A stretch of DNA of 64,000 nucleotides from Echinostoma caproni (GCA_900618425.1 UZAN01039474.1:51078-115077); one strand, 5' to 3'. Shown: positions 12,801 through 25,420, counted from the first letter of the stretch. Notes: a model not told the origin generated them from the sequence alone. Numbers and translations: made by a program.

Positions 12801-14036
12801 ATTTTTTAGCGGGCAAGAATCAATGTGAATGAAGTTTTGCTCTGATGTGTACATGAGCAGCTTATAACGCCGAGGTATTCTGAATAGATGTAAAATAGAT
12901 AAAAAGTTTCATGTTACAAAAATAAAAGTTGGCTGAATTGGTTCCTGAAGACTTCAAGAGATGATTATTTAAGTCAGAAAGTTATCGAAGTTTAAGCAAC
13001 AGAGAACTGGACCGAAGTGTTACATTCAGTTTTAAACTTTGAAACCAATTCCCCGCCTTACAATTGTGAATGTTGTACCCCGTTGCCGGTCAGAAAGTAT
13101 TCTCCCTCCTTGTATTGATCAAACATATCCATCCTCGGACGAGTATTGTAGTCATGCGTATATAGTCCAGATGACAATTGTTTAATAATTAGATTTCTTG
13201 TTTGTCCGTTACAATTTCCAAAAGGGAAATTATGTTTACCCACTAATAACAATAATTTTGTTCTTAATGAATGTTTTAGGGAAAAGAGCACAAGGCAACA
13301 AATTTGTTCCTGTGTTATCTACATCATCAATCAACGACTGGAAATTATCCTGAGTGGATACACTGAATCCTCGATCATTCTATCAGTCAAGACGATCGTC
13401 CAAGCTTTGCTATTAGCTACAAAACAATATTTCATCAATTTTATTTTCACTACTATTACCATAGTTATCATTTCCTTCACTGATTGACTGTTTGATGTTC
13501 AATTCTGTTTTCTGGGAACTTCTTTCACTTTAAATCTAACTCAATTGTTGTAAAGGTTTTGTCTTTCGACTCGTCGTCATCCCTGGTTCCCAAATTGGTT
13601 GGTCTATTTCCAACTAAACGCGTTTTACCGAAATGAGATACCCGTCTCTGTAAATAACAGTTTGAGCACCTGAAGGGGATATGGATGAACGAACACTTGC
13701 GATCGGACCTTCGACCCAGTGGTGATGGGGCTTACACGGGTACCCTGCCCTCTGCTTTCAATCCTGAGGACTGAAGACTGAATACTCCTTAGGGTCATTC
13801 TTATCTTTGTATGCTAATTTTATCCGTTAGAATTATCAGGTAATCCTTTTTGGATCGATGAGAAATAATGCTCAGTACTCCTTTCATTCGTTTTCCCATA
13901 TTAGTCATATTTACCGAACACCTACGTTTCTACGTAACCGGGAACCGTGGTCAGAATAAAGAAACTGTGGAGCTCTGAACCGGCACATCTATTCATTTAA
14001 AGTGGATAACTCATAATTCAATATGATAAAACTAAC
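9881..14036. other. Unrecognised spacer
   Basis: No open frame resembles a known family. Around 12330-12345 a GTGTTCGAGTCCATC looks like an isolated Pol III B-box without a convincing A-box. Confidence 0.45.
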
Positions 14037-14210
14037 CGGAAAACTTTCTTTGGGGTTCCATTTCACACATTCCACATTCCATGCATAAACTGTCAGAATT
14101 GGATTAAATCTGGAATAACGAAAAACTCTCCTGCATTTAGAATTGCTATCATCATCCTTCCCACAGAATAGACTGGTCAATGTATTTTGTATCCAAGTAG
14201 AATCGTGACA
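14037..14210 (-). CDS. Candidate internal exon, unknown gene
   Basis: Exactly 174 bases (58 codons, phase 0 to 0) on the minus strand. It lies between a TTTCCAG acceptor and a G|GTTAGT donor. The frame contains CHDSTWIQNTLTSLFCGKDD and RYSRFNPILTVYAWNVEC, with four Cys. No family recognised. A run of CCAAT boxes in matching orientation lies 350-450 bases upstream (14565-14655). Confidence 0.28.
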
Positions 14211-14564
14211 CTGGAAACCCATGCTCAAATCAAAGATCATTTTAATGACCAGAAAAATCAAGATATAAATATCCCAGAATTACAACATTCAAGACAAAAT
14301 GAATCACATATTTCCGATAGGTCAAAATAAATAAACGGAAGGCTTTAGTTAGTGTACAAACTACCAAGATTGTCCGCCTTAGATATAGGATAGTCTCAAT
14401 GCTGGCTTCTCAAAGAATTGCCTTCCGGTAACATTTTCTCGTCCGGATAGGTACTCCACAGGTAGTGAAATAGAACACAGCTAGAAGTGTTTAGGAATTC
14501 ATTCATTGTGCAAAGACATGCTTCTGCAAGAGAAAGGGCGAGGGCAGCTGAGTGCATATACAAA

Positions 14565-14660
14565 ACGATTGGTTCACCAGACTGCTATCAATCGGTTTGA
14601 TTGGTTGGTGGATCCGGTCAATCACCTGAATTCGCCCGCATTTGTTCTGATTGGTTGTCT
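14565..14660 (-). promoter_or_regulatory. Cluster of CCAAT boxes
   Basis: On the minus strand, CCAATCAGAAC, CCAACCAATCAAACC and GAACCAATCG occur within 95 bases. Several CCAAT/ATTGG cores at 20-50 base spacing is the arrangement bound by NF-Y in promoters. Whether a transcript starts here is not shown by the sequence; the nearest candidate exon downstream is 14037-14210. Confidence 0.3.
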
Positions 14661-15124
14661 GAAACCAAAAGAAGTTTTCAGGGACCGTGCTGACTCCCTG
14701 ACGGTCCGGTCTGTTTGGATCGTTCAATGGGTGATTATTCTCCGTATGTGCATGAGTTGAAAAAACGTGACCCGAGACAAGCGGATATAGTTGATGGCAG
14801 GCAGCAAACAACGGACAGATATCGCCAAACAGTTTGGTTGTTGGTCTATTATTTATTCATCAAATACCATGAGGTTATGCAATGATTGACATTCAAAAAG
14901 AGCACTATATGATAGACGATCACATAGAGTATTATAAACGTTGAACTTAATATAAAACAAAAATAAAATTCCCTATGTGTATTGCTTTGGCCCGGTATTA
15001 TTACACAGAGAACTAGACGTAGATGAAAATAGTCAATTGAGACAAAACGAGAAGCAACTGTTAGATAATGACCGCAGCTTCTCGCCTACTTAATGTTCAC
15101 TGTGCATTTATTTATTCAATTCAG

Positions 15125-15169
15125 TGTATGGGAACGACACTTAGGTTGACACTTGACAGTGAGAATCTA
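15125..15169 (+). CDS. Candidate 45-base exon
   Basis: TTTATTTATTCAATTCAG precedes 15125 and GTAAGTGG follows 15169. The 15 codons (phase 0 to 0) encode CMGTTLRLTLDSENL. It is phase-compatible with the open segment at 15486. Symmetric short exons are a feature of flatworm micro-exon genes, but nothing else links this to them. Confidence 0.22.
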
Positions 15170-15485
15170 GTAAGTGGTCATTTGCTTTTGGTGTCATGTC
15201 ATCTGAAAAATTTATTGTATTTGGTTCGTTATTTTCATTATGATTCAATTGCGGAGGTTTTCAAAAACGAGAAACTAGTGAATTTTAACCAGTACGTTTG
15301 AAATGACTAGAGAGAAAACCATTCGATTATCTGTGCATTAAGTCCGAAATTTTATCTCTCATCTTGTTTGCTACGAAAATGTTCAGTTTGTTTGGGTAGT
15401 CCATTCAATTCAAAATCGATTTATTCATCCTAATAGATGGATTCTCAGTTCCTTGCACACCAGGATCATTTTTCTTCGCCTACAG

Positions 15486-15710
15486 TCACAAAGAAAAAGT
15501 GAAAAAGAGCCTCATAAATTCAAACGAATGTGGCGTAAAAGTTTGAAAATGGATATCAATTGCCTAGGAAATTCCCTAACGGATGCCTTTGAACCAGAAA
15601 TCTCGAAAGACAGCAAACGACGGACAAACCGTAGGCAGTGGTACGAGCATATACCAGTTTATAACCATATCCATTTAGATAAGTGGATGCGCTTTGTTGA
15701 AGTTCTGTGT
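15486..15710 (+). CDS. Candidate 225-base exon, basic protein segment
   Basis: The acceptor TTTTTCTTCGCCTACAG is strong. The frame then stays open for 75 codons to a GTAATAAG donor at 15711, with a second possible donor GTGAGC at 15718. The product is Lys/Arg-rich at first (SQRKSEKEPHKFKRMWRK) and later contains RRTNRRQWYEHIPVYNHIH. No family recognised. It ends close to the tail of the minus-strand LINE. Confidence 0.25.
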
Positions 15711-15749
15711 GTAATAAGTGAGCAATGTCTGATGTAATGTTTTTGCAGA

Positions 15750-18500
15750 AGTTATCGCACGAGGTAAACTGTTTGTTGACGATAACGCTATATCTTTTCC
15801 CACTTGGCATGATTTCTCCCACCTGTCTCTTCTAAACAGTTTCAGGTAAATTGTGTAGAAGAATCACTGCAAACGAACTTAGTCACTGCTCTGTGGTTTC
15901 GTACAATGTGTAAGGATGGTATTTCCGGATAATGTTAAGGAAGTGTGAATAGACAATATCGCTTGTACGCGAAACAATTATATTAGACTGGGGTGGAATT
16001 GTGCAATCATTAACTCTAAGACCGGCAGAGAAACCTGGGAAACTTGAGAGAAGATGAGCAACAGTACAAGAATATACTAATCGGGTAAGTGAGTACAGTG
16101 GATCTTTTAAAAAATGCAAGTAGGAAATGAAGAGACACAAGCGTTGAATCTTTTCATAAGTGGAATTTAAATGTGAAGTTCAGGTGAGATAATGAGAGAT
16201 AGTGACACCGAGGAATTGCAAAGAAAGTACTTAGGGAACAGGCTGGTTGTGAACATAGAATACAGAACTATACCTTTCCAAAGAATATAGCCTTTCCACT
16301 TTCGCCAGCGAGAAGGTAATATCCCTGCATTTAGAGGCATTAAGAGGTAACATAGAAGACAAAGACCATAAGCTTAATGCAGATAAATAAGTTTGAAGCT
16401 GTGAGAAGCAGAAATCATCTTGGAATTTGGAACTTATTGTGACACCATCAGCATATTTCATGAGAAGATCATCTGGTTCTCAGTGGGAAGGTCACGAAAA
16501 TAAAAATAGAAAAGGAAGAGGGACACAATTGCTCCCTGGAGAACTCCTGAGTTGACCGGTAGGGAGTCAGAGGTTTAACCAAGATACTTCTTGAATTGTG
16601 CCCTACCAACAAAATAGTATTGGAGTAGAGAGAGAGTAGTATGAAATAATCAAGCATATGACAATTTTATTCCCAAGTAGTGATATATATTGAGATGTAT
16701 TGGTATGAATATGAATCTCTGAAAACGAGCTTGCTCGCCACTCTGATGTTTTATTTGAAATGTGCTCTCTGGGATTATTTCAAAAATACTCAAGCACCTT
16801 GGAGAGGCAAAAGCCTACTTCTGTCAGCACAGTTAAAAATATTACTATAGTCGAGGAAACACACAAAATGCTGTGCCGTGCATGTCCAGGGTTCGTAAAA
16901 CTGAGTTTACCAAGTGCTGCGACAAGCGTACTGGTTTAGAGTATCCAGCTTGGATTAGCCCATTCGATGGTCCAGAGGCACCAGGCACTCTTGGTTGTTA
17001 TCCAGTTGTCCAGTGTTAGGAATAGTGTTACTCAGCTTAACATTTCGAGATGTTTTAGTGGAACAGAGGTACAGGCAATTTGTTGCATTTTCCCAGTTTC
17101 CCTTTTGTGAATGGTGTGATGAGCACAGATTTCCAACAGTCGAAAATATTTTGTTCCTCGAAGCAACGGTTGAAAATACCGGTGAGTGGCTCCTCTAGAT
17201 GAAGAGCACATTCCCTAAAGACGACTGGGCATAGTCCGTCGGGACCAGAGGCTTTTGATATTTTGAAGCACTTCAGCTGTGCCCGCACATGATTAAAATT
17301 ATTATGCGAAACTTCATGATGGTCAACTGACTGAAAATACGGATACGGTACTTCAGTTTTGGTTGACGTGAAAAACACGCAGTTGAATTCATCTGGTGTG
17401 GGTCAAGGCCAACGTGGTCCGACTTTTGTTCCACGGAGTTTTTTCATTATACTCCAGAGTTCCTTGCAATTCCAATCATCAATTACGGTTTCAGTGTAGT
17501 TTGTCTAGATTTCGGATCTCAGTCTTGATCAGCAATGACGTTTTTTAACTAAAGCTCAATCACAGTTTTTATTTCCGTTCCTTGGTTTTCCGGGGGGTCT
17601 TCTAAGTGGGAAAGAAAATTTGGCGGGAATGTTTACATGGGAGTCATGGGGCAGCAAAGGTCAAACAGAAGTTCGAATAGCTCCTGAGGTGTTCACACTT
17701 GACCGAGACAGTTGGGTCAATGAACTGATCAAAATTTGTACCAGAGATCATTTCCCTCGGTGATGCCAAGTGGGCCGGGTAGCACAGCCCATGAAAAATC
17801 TTTCGACTAAATGTACGTTTCAGTGTGCTATGATGTTTCTTTGAATAGACATTTGGCAAAACATTTATAATATAATGGTCGGAGTTTACTATGAGGCTCC
17901 TCGTCGCACAGTAAACAGACCGGGATCGCTTGAAAACACTAAATCAAGCTGCGCGTTTCCTCTTGTGGTGAAATTTACAAGATTGTGGAAAGAGAGACAA
18001 GTGAAGAAATGAATATCTGCACGGTTAAAATCACCACTAACAATAAAAGGGGAGCGTTCCGTGTAGTTAGAAAGTTCGGATGTAAATACATCAGCAAACA
18101 TCTGTACATCAGAAGTTGTACTGGATGGTGCTATGTAAATGTCCGATGCCACGATGGAACGATATTTACTAAGAAAACCGGATTTACCTTCAGTCGAAAT
18201 ACGTGAGATATATCCTACGTTGTAAGTGAAGATAATCTTTCTAGACTTAAACCAAAATGATTTGGAGTAGGTTATTAGAGCACCGTCTAGAATTCGTAGT
18301 AAACAATTCCTATTCAACCGATGCATATGAAACAAATCCAGCTCAATGAAAGAGTCATTGATATCAGGATGCAACCACGTTTCGTGCTGCATAATTATCC
18401 CTAATGTATGGCATTTTTTCGTCCTAATCAGTTTCGTGAAGTCGCTTACTTTTCCAAATAGTGATCGTATGCTTGATGGACAAAGAGCAGGGATAGACTA
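15750..18500 (-). mobile_element. CR1/Jockey-like LINE with endonuclease and RT, inactivated
   Basis: Minus-strand frames run in order. The APE endonuclease start is near 18490-18360 (RSLFGKVSDF, then ETWLHPDINDSF). VSGDFN and LDLVFSS lie near 18050-17930. The RT fingers are at 17378-17055 (SGPDGLCPVVF, IFNRCFEEQNI), an LDYSN-type motif A is near 16850, and a motif B-like 'VNSGVPQG' region near 16530 has two degraded residues. Motif C at 16461 reads KYADG instead of YADD. Thumb and tail follow (LPLNASKC, LQFLGVTIS) to about 15880, with weaker similarity to 15750. Stops and frameshifts separate nearly every block. The mutated YADD and broken frames mean no activity. Confidence 0.85.
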
Positions 18501-21389
18501 TTCCTGAGGTTTTGTGTTACGTAAAGCCACTTACCAGCCTGCTCGGTGTTTTCTGAGGAAACCTGACCCTAACGACTGAACTGATAGAGGATGCCACTCC
18601 TGCGCGCCAACACATAATGTTTTAAATTCTCTAAAGATTCCGGAGCGTAGGTAATCATGAAAGCGATGAAAAATAAACCTGATTCAAACAATTAAATCCA
18701 ATCTGTGACGTAAACGTTGTTGAATTAACCATTGGAGCACAAGTGTAGCTTGGCTGAAATTTGAAGACCGGCGTATTGCTATGCTACTGTTTAACGAGAT
18801 AACAGTTTTTTTCATTGAGTCATCTTCTAGTTTGTACCAGATCATCTAAGGTAGTGATAATGTAACAAACTTGGCAACTTGCCATTCCATTTACGTGTCA
18901 TTCGTGGTCTTGCCTCACTGGACCTTTTGGTTCATGGTGTTTGTATTTTTCGTTCTTGCAGATTGTCAATCAAACCTCTCCACGGAGAACCTCCCTTTGA
19001 GGGCGGCTGCCCCGGTTGCATTAAAGACTACTCTCACTGCCCGAGACAAAGCATTTTTCCCATGAGGTCACACGGGTAGTGTCCCATGGGGAAAACAGTT
19101 TAATGAATGGCTTCCTTTCAACGCTTTCTAAACAGACTCATGTCTCAGACGACGGTCTCGATTAGTTAACTGAGTTCGTCCGGTGATTCATTTTCGATGA
19201 GAATATTTTTAGTATGACCGAGGTCGTCTGTAAATGTGGACTCGAATTGCAGTTTCATTTGCGTGATACAAGGCATTACATCAGATTTCGATTTCGATTA
19301 AAAGGCGCCCAAATTTGAGTGTTAATGTAATACTCGACCTGGTTCCTCATATTATCTAGTGGATGAATAGATGAAAACTAATATTCGTATCTGAACGCGT
19401 TATTTGATACGCGTTAGACTCCACTGATCTGATTGTAGTAGGTACTTGGGATAGCATAAATAGATAGGAACCCACCGAATATAATCATATTTTTTTTCTA
19501 CTGATTTGGCAGAAAAAATGCACTATGAAAGTCATTTTGTGTCCGCCAGATATGGACTGCTCTCCATGAAATTTCTCATATTGCGTGGTCATTCTAGAAA
19601 ACGTTTGATCGCAGAAAACAACTTGTATTTATTAAAATAGCACGAATCAGTTCCAAGTTAAATATAGTTGGAAACCCACCGGCTTTCCTGGGGAAAACCG
19701 ATATGGCGAAAGTGTTACACACAAAATATTAGGAAGAGATGTACATGAATAGTAAGTTATACATGATATGATAGACACAATGCCGACAAGAGCTACAGAT
19801 GTGTCCGAAATAGTGCTTAGACAAACAGATGTTATATTCTAGTTGCAATGCGTTGAACACGTTTCACGGCAAACTGTTCAATTGTCATTTTTGGTGCTTT
19901 TTGACAAGTGTCACAAAGAGGAGGGAAACAGTAGCTGGATATTAAGTAGATGGTAAACATCTGATAGGAGAATACAGATTAGTATCCGAAATGAGAACGA
20001 TATACAAGTATAAGCAGTGTGTGTCCAAGAGTATATCTGAAGTCGAAGAGCTGAAAATAGGTATTTAAAGGGCTTCAGCCGATCCAGTACGGACAGGGAA
20101 AAATACGAGGTTACCATTTGAATCATTCAAACTTGAAACGAGAAGATAAATTCGTATCAAAAAATACAAAAATGTATTAGTTGGTTGCTTATTTCCACAG
20201 ATTTATTTTCAGGTACTAACTGCTTAAAGAACTATGCAATTTAATGCAGAGTAATCCAAAAAGAACCCAATAATAATACTGATGTAGTCCTGAACATTGT
20301 TTCTGAAGGAAACTTCAGTCAAACAGTTCTTTAAGTGTCTACCTCTACGCTGTCTGATCTAATTTGCGTTTGCTTTGCCGGATGAAGACAAGAACATAAT
20401 GGCTTTTATTTAATTTTCTTCCAGTGCACACTCGAGGTGCATCCGAGTATATACAAACGGGGCTAATTCTAATTAAGTAATACACACTAACAGAATAACA
20501 ACACTATAATATTACATAGCAAGGTACATTTTGCAAGCATCTTGTACTTAATGTGTAGTTTGGTCACGCGCCAGGGATGGTGCACTTTTCACTTTCTGTA
20601 CTCGCTTTCAATTTGCTATATGAAATCGAAATCTTGTGGACTTTATGGGGTAACTAAGACACTAGAAGCCTTTCCTTCTAGATATGAGCTTGTGTGTCAC
20701 GAGACTCAGTTTTTATTGGCTACTTTATATATGTTTTATTTCCAAATTTGTAAAGCAACACTTATTAGGCAATGCTTTCTTTATCGTCCATCCAGTTGGA
20801 AGACTTCATCGAGCATGGAGTTTGTTCTGACACATTTCGAAAAATGACATGACATTAATCTGCTATTTACAGCGCTTATTTTTTGCTGAGGAGGTCTTTT
20901 ACAATGGAAGCGGAAAAGCCGTTCGTAATCTTCGGTAAACCATCTCTGGATAGCGGCTAACCCAATGCGAATGCGTTCCAATTAGAACAGAACAATAACT
21001 CCAGGAAAGAAAGTTACTCAGCTCAATTTCGCTTTAACAGGGAATACGTGGTTGTTTGTATTACGGGTTTAACGGGTCACTGTTACCACGTGAAACTGTC
21101 TCTCGTATGGCAACCGTAGTACAAATATCTATACGTTTACTTGAAATGATCGATCAGACAAGATCGGTCAACGTTTTTCAGTTGGAGCTTGTGCAAACAT
21201 TATCCAGGCAAATTAGTGCACATATTTTGTTTGCTGTCTTTTAGCTCCTCGTTTGAATAAACAGTTGCGGAAAGACAGGAAAGTTGAAAAGTAAACTAGA
21301 AGGAATAGGAGGAATTTCATTGGACTATGATTGCAAAGAAATGGAGAAGATGCACAAACGCCCTTAGTTTTTACTGAATTATTTAGCTG
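18501..21389. other. Unrecognised spacer
   Basis: Nothing assignable. A minus-strand frame near 20960-20790 (LAAIQRWFTEDYERLF) looks coding-like but has no acceptor after an in-frame stop. Confidence 0.45.
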
Positions 21390-21830
21390 TTGGTTGAACG
21401 GAGTGACGATTGGAGAACTCCGGTTCGAAGGCCGATTTTTGTAATTATTGCTGACGTTGTATAGTGGGTATCCGTTACCGGTGGCTTACTTGCGGTTGTT
21501 TGCCAGGCGTGAAGAGAATTTGTCTTGTAGCAGAACGTGATCTGTATCCACAGGTGTCGGTCGGTGAGAATCGACCCCCTCCGGTGTTAATAATGCCGAT
21601 GTGGTTGACCTGAGTCCAGCGCTGTGAAGAGGCTGACGGTTTCCATGTAAGGCGGTAACGTTTCTTGTGTGAGAAGTTAGTGTTTGACAGGAACAATCCG
21701 TGGTCCGAGGTAGGCAATCTCAGTTTATCTTTGGGTTGGCTGGAAGAGCATATGGTCTGCAAAGAAGCCTTTCTGATTCCTCCAGGTATTTCAATGGCTC
21801 ATTGAAGGTCAGCCAAGAATGATAGGATGG
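21390..21830 (-). mobile_element. RTE-like LINE, endonuclease C-terminal fragment
   Basis: The minus-strand frame ending at 21475 contains SDHGLFLSNTNFSHKKRY, RLTWKPSASSQRWTQVNHIG and CGYRSRSATRQILF. These match the order and residues of the RTE-clade endonuclease end, where intact elements read roughly 'L...HGL.L.NT.F.HK.R...TW.P....Q..QIDHI' and then 'DCRS..S...SDHALV'. The key H of the final SDHAL block appears replaced (SRSAT). No RT domain is adjacent, so this is an isolated remnant of about 0.4 kb. Confidence 0.6.
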
Positions 21831-23689
21831 CTTGCTTCAACCCAGCTGTGACAAAAAAAACAGAGAAGAATGAGTATGAGTATTCAGCCAATCACAAGGC
21901 ATCTTCGAGATTGTGTGACATGTAACATGTAGAATGAGTTTGTACAGGCACTGTGACAGTAACGGTGGATGCATTTTCAAAGTATCAAAGAACTGTGAAG
22001 ATTTCATCACATGAAGTATGATAAAGGAGAAAACGATTTGGATGCAGCTTATATGCGATCAACGAATAGTCAACGTTAAATCACACCAATTTGTCTTATC
22101 AAACAACTAATTTTCTGCAAGTAATTGGGAAGAAGGATAGAGGAAACCGCTTCGCTCAAACGTCATTTCATTACCCTACTTTTACAGGCCTTTTAAAATG
22201 TAAATCTTTAAAAGTGCGCACTTTATAATTTCTCTTAGCCCCAGGGGCTGTAGTGCTATTAATACACATCGTTTCAATGAAAAACGTGATGATGTATAGA
22301 CAAACTATTGGACTACCGTCGATTTCAAAATTAGCGGATCGCACAACAGTGAAATAGCAGTGCTTGTGAGTCTGATGTCTTCAAACGTGGGTTTTGATCA
22401 AGAGGTTCGAACCTTAACCACAACTAGACAGGTTGCCTATAACTTAACTCCCTTAAACGTACTACTCTCTTTAAACAATGGTGTGAAGTTCAGGAAATTA
22501 AATCAGTTCAATGATTATCTTTCGTTTTCAGAAACTGAAATGTTGTGTGATTTTGATCTTCTCGATTAATGAAGTTGAACCCCCCAAAAAGCGGTTTGAG
22601 TTAAACATTTTTTATGATTCATCACAATAAATAAAGTTACTTGTTCGAATGACCATGATGTTATGTATATGACGGGGATGACGACGATGATAATGATTAG
22701 AATGAGGAGGATTATGATGAGTGTGAAATCAGTGTGAAATCTTCACTGATGAACATCGAAATGTAAGAGAAAGAAATTGGGTGATTGATTTTTTTCAAAT
22801 AACCGATATAGTTTCCTTATTGAAGAAGATTAGAATGTGATTGTATGCAGAATAGCATCATGTAATCAGCGGACATCACGCGATTCTATGTGTTCTGTAT
22901 TTGGTCATTTGAAGTGCGAACTTGAGTGACATTCATCATCAGACAAGATGAGTGAATCGTTCAATATGAGGGATACATATGATTAGCGAATCAAATAAAT
23001 TATAAAGGCGAGTAAAGTGAAATGTTTTCCTGTTTAAAATAAAATCATTGGGGTTTGGTCTCTGTCAGTTATTACGGATCGGATATTTGTGAATTTAACG
23101 GTATGGTGCACAAAACGTACATTTGTGCTGACTGACTGAAGATCGTTTTTCTCCTCCGACTATGTAACCCATTTTTTGGGCAGAGTAATTGTTTTTGCAG
23201 AATTCATTTTATGTGTAGTCTTCCATTTATTCTGATTACTGGACTCTCTTGGATGTCAGTAACAGCCTCCGGGACTGGTTTGTGATTTGACGACACTCTG
23301 CGGCACCCTCTTACCTGTTCGGAATGAATGGATCTGAATTTCTGACCGTATAACCATCACGACTTACAGTGTGACTTTGAAAGGAAAAATCTTTGCGTAC
23401 AAATCTCAAACTATTTGGGTCTAATTTACGAAGGAAATGAAAGGGGTGTGGGAGACTGAATGAGAACACCGTACCGTATATAAAAAAACAGTGCTTTGTT
23501 TCTCCATGAACGGTAGAATGGATGAGAAAGAGAAGCATCAAACACATGATCTCGTTGAACAAACGGATCGGTGGACAACAAGAGGCCATAAAAAACATTT
23601 ACTTTTTCCGATGAAATGTAACACAACTCAATGAAGGACACTTTTCATAAGGCTTAGAAACACAGAAACCTAGCAGTGGGAGAGTATGA
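21831..23689. other. Unrecognised spacer
   Basis: Between the RTE fragment and the Penelope-like fragment. A GAT/ATG-rich stretch occurs at 22680-22730. Nothing else seen. Confidence 0.45.
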
Positions 23690-23925
23690 AAAATGAAGGA
23701 GTTGATTGGTGTGACACGCATGAATCAGTTACCGGAGATATGGAAGCAACTTAGGGATGAAAATTACATCTGCAAGGCAACATTTTACAAACTCATTCCA
23801 TGTGGATCTCAACCACCGAGACTTTATGGTTGGCCGAAAATTCACAATTGGAAAGATAGGCCGTTTGTACACGTAGCAATAGTATCTGCCGCAGTAAGAT
23901 TGCTCCAATATAACGTTAGGTAGGT
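23690..23925 (+). mobile_element. Penelope-like retroelement, RT fragment
   Basis: The plus-strand frame (to the stop at 23921) contains LPEIWKQLRDENYICK, then LIPCGSQPPRLYGWPKIHNW and a decayed RPFVHVAIVSA. The 'G(S)xxPRLYGLPKIHK...PLRPIVS' block is diagnostic of Penelope-like RTs. Here GLPKIHK has become GWPKIHN and PLRPIVS is shifted. Nothing else of the element (YADD region, GIY-YIG endonuclease) is recognisable nearby. Confidence 0.7.
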
Positions 23926-24442
23926 ATGAGTGAATATTTGTTAATATTCCGTCCATTTTCAAAGGTTTATTCAATTAAAAACGGTTATTTTTAAATGTCA
24001 CTGCTCCACTGGTCATTCATTATATGGGACGACCGGGTGACTGATGGAAAATTGCCCGAAACAAATGAAGCAAATCACACGCAACCTCGTTGAGTATGAG
24101 GATTCAGCCCTGAAACTATACACAGGACATGTTGTACAGGTGCACTTTTTCCTAAAGTGGTTCACGTATAAACATGCATGATTGTTGTATGAATTAGTTA
24201 GAGTGTATAAGTTAGACAAGTACAACGCGGAACCATTGCATCTAGGTTGAAGCTGATCAGTTCCCGTCAAGGCCTTATATGTGGATAGCTAATATCGTGA
24301 TTTTTTTTTTCATTACTGCTTTTAATTTATGCGTCCATGGTTTTGCGGTGGGTCCAATTCTGTTGTAGGTCGGTGGATTCCGCAATGTATATTGATATGA
24401 TGTCGTTCAGCAAACCGTATAGCTGTGTGATTTAAAAATTCA

Positions 24443-24471
24443 TGAGACTCAGATGACTCATGGGAGTCTCA
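24443..24471. repeat. 8-bp inverted repeat around a TGACTCA
   Basis: TGAGACTC and GAGTCTCA flank a 13-base loop that itself contains TGACTCA, an AP-1-type heptamer. It lies just before the candidate exon at 24475. Confidence 0.4.
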
Positions 24472-24474
24472 CAG

Positions 24475-24573
24475 GAGTGCAACTGTTTATCTGCTTCACA
24501 TCGGGACACCTTTTTCGTGCAATATAACGTGTCGTATCGAATAGAGGAGTCCGGTGCTCAGTCGCATAATGAG
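24475..24573 (+). CDS. Candidate 99-base exon
   Basis: TCTCACAG precedes and GTAAAT follows. The 33 codons are phase 0 to 0 and include ECNCLSASHRDTFFVQY. The frame also extends upstream to an ATG at 24460, preceded by an in-frame TGA, so it could be a first coding exon. No family recognised. Confidence 0.2.
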
Positions 24574-25260
24574 GTAAATTTATTTTTCCAAAATAAAGTT
24601 GAGTATATAAAATAAATTAAATGATTGAAGAGAATTAGTGTAAAACAAGCCTCAAAACCGCACTAAATGGAATATTCTCTAAATTGATTTTACGAGAATC
24701 TACAGGAATAGCAGTTTTTGCCATGTACATCTGGCTCACTTGCCAGTAAAATCCATGCAATGCTCGATAAGAAGCCTCTGATTCTTCCGTGACTTGTGCG
24801 TGCTAACTTCCTGTCTTTTGTGTTGGATTGCCGAAGACCGTCACATGGCCACTTATGATTAGTTATTTGCTGACGAGTGTGAGGAATCAACTCAAACTAC
24901 CGTTTGCTAATCGTACTGGTCTTGCAAATTTTGCTGTTTCTCACAGTAGAGCGAAACAATTTGTTACAATCGAGGGAAGAGAAGGTGCAAGCGCACTGAG
25001 ATACCTTCTGAAATACCAAGGAAGAGATTTTCATCACTAATTGTGATCGCTAAGTTTTCTTAACTGGTCAGAAGTCACCACAGTCGTAACGGTTTAATCC
25101 AGAAAATCAGGCGATGAATTGATTTATCCGCATCCACCATAACGGGAAGCTCTAGTAAGGTGCCTGAACCGGAGCAAAACAGGCCCATTGAAAAGGACAT
25201 TTTAGTGGTCATTTCAGGTCATTACGTCAATGATTCAAACAAGTTATATTTCTCTTTTCA

Positions 25261-25420
25261 TTTTACTTCCTCTTATTAAAGATACAAAGATACCATTTTC
25301 CGGAAGGGGGAGGGAGCCAATCAAAGGACTGCGATTCAACACACAATTGGGAAAGTCAGGCGGTGCTGGTGGGATTCGGACACACATCCCCAAAGTGATA
25401 TTTTGGTGACGTTACCATCG
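25261..25420 (-). mobile_element. tRNA-derived SINE, copy B
   Basis: Same layout as the copy at 5641. The tail (TTTTACTTCC...ATACCATTTTCCGGAAGGGGGAGG on the plus strand, in pieces), the GGGAAAGTCAGGCGG block and the B-box region TGGGATTCGGAC are all present. The end nearest the A-box (about 25405-25420) is still recognisable as TGGTGACGTTACCATCG. One B-box base differs from the usual GTTCGAA. Confidence 0.75.

Noticed and set aside
20781..20981. Coding-like minus-strand frame
   Set aside because: An in-frame stop precedes it with no AG acceptor in between, and no homolog is recognised.
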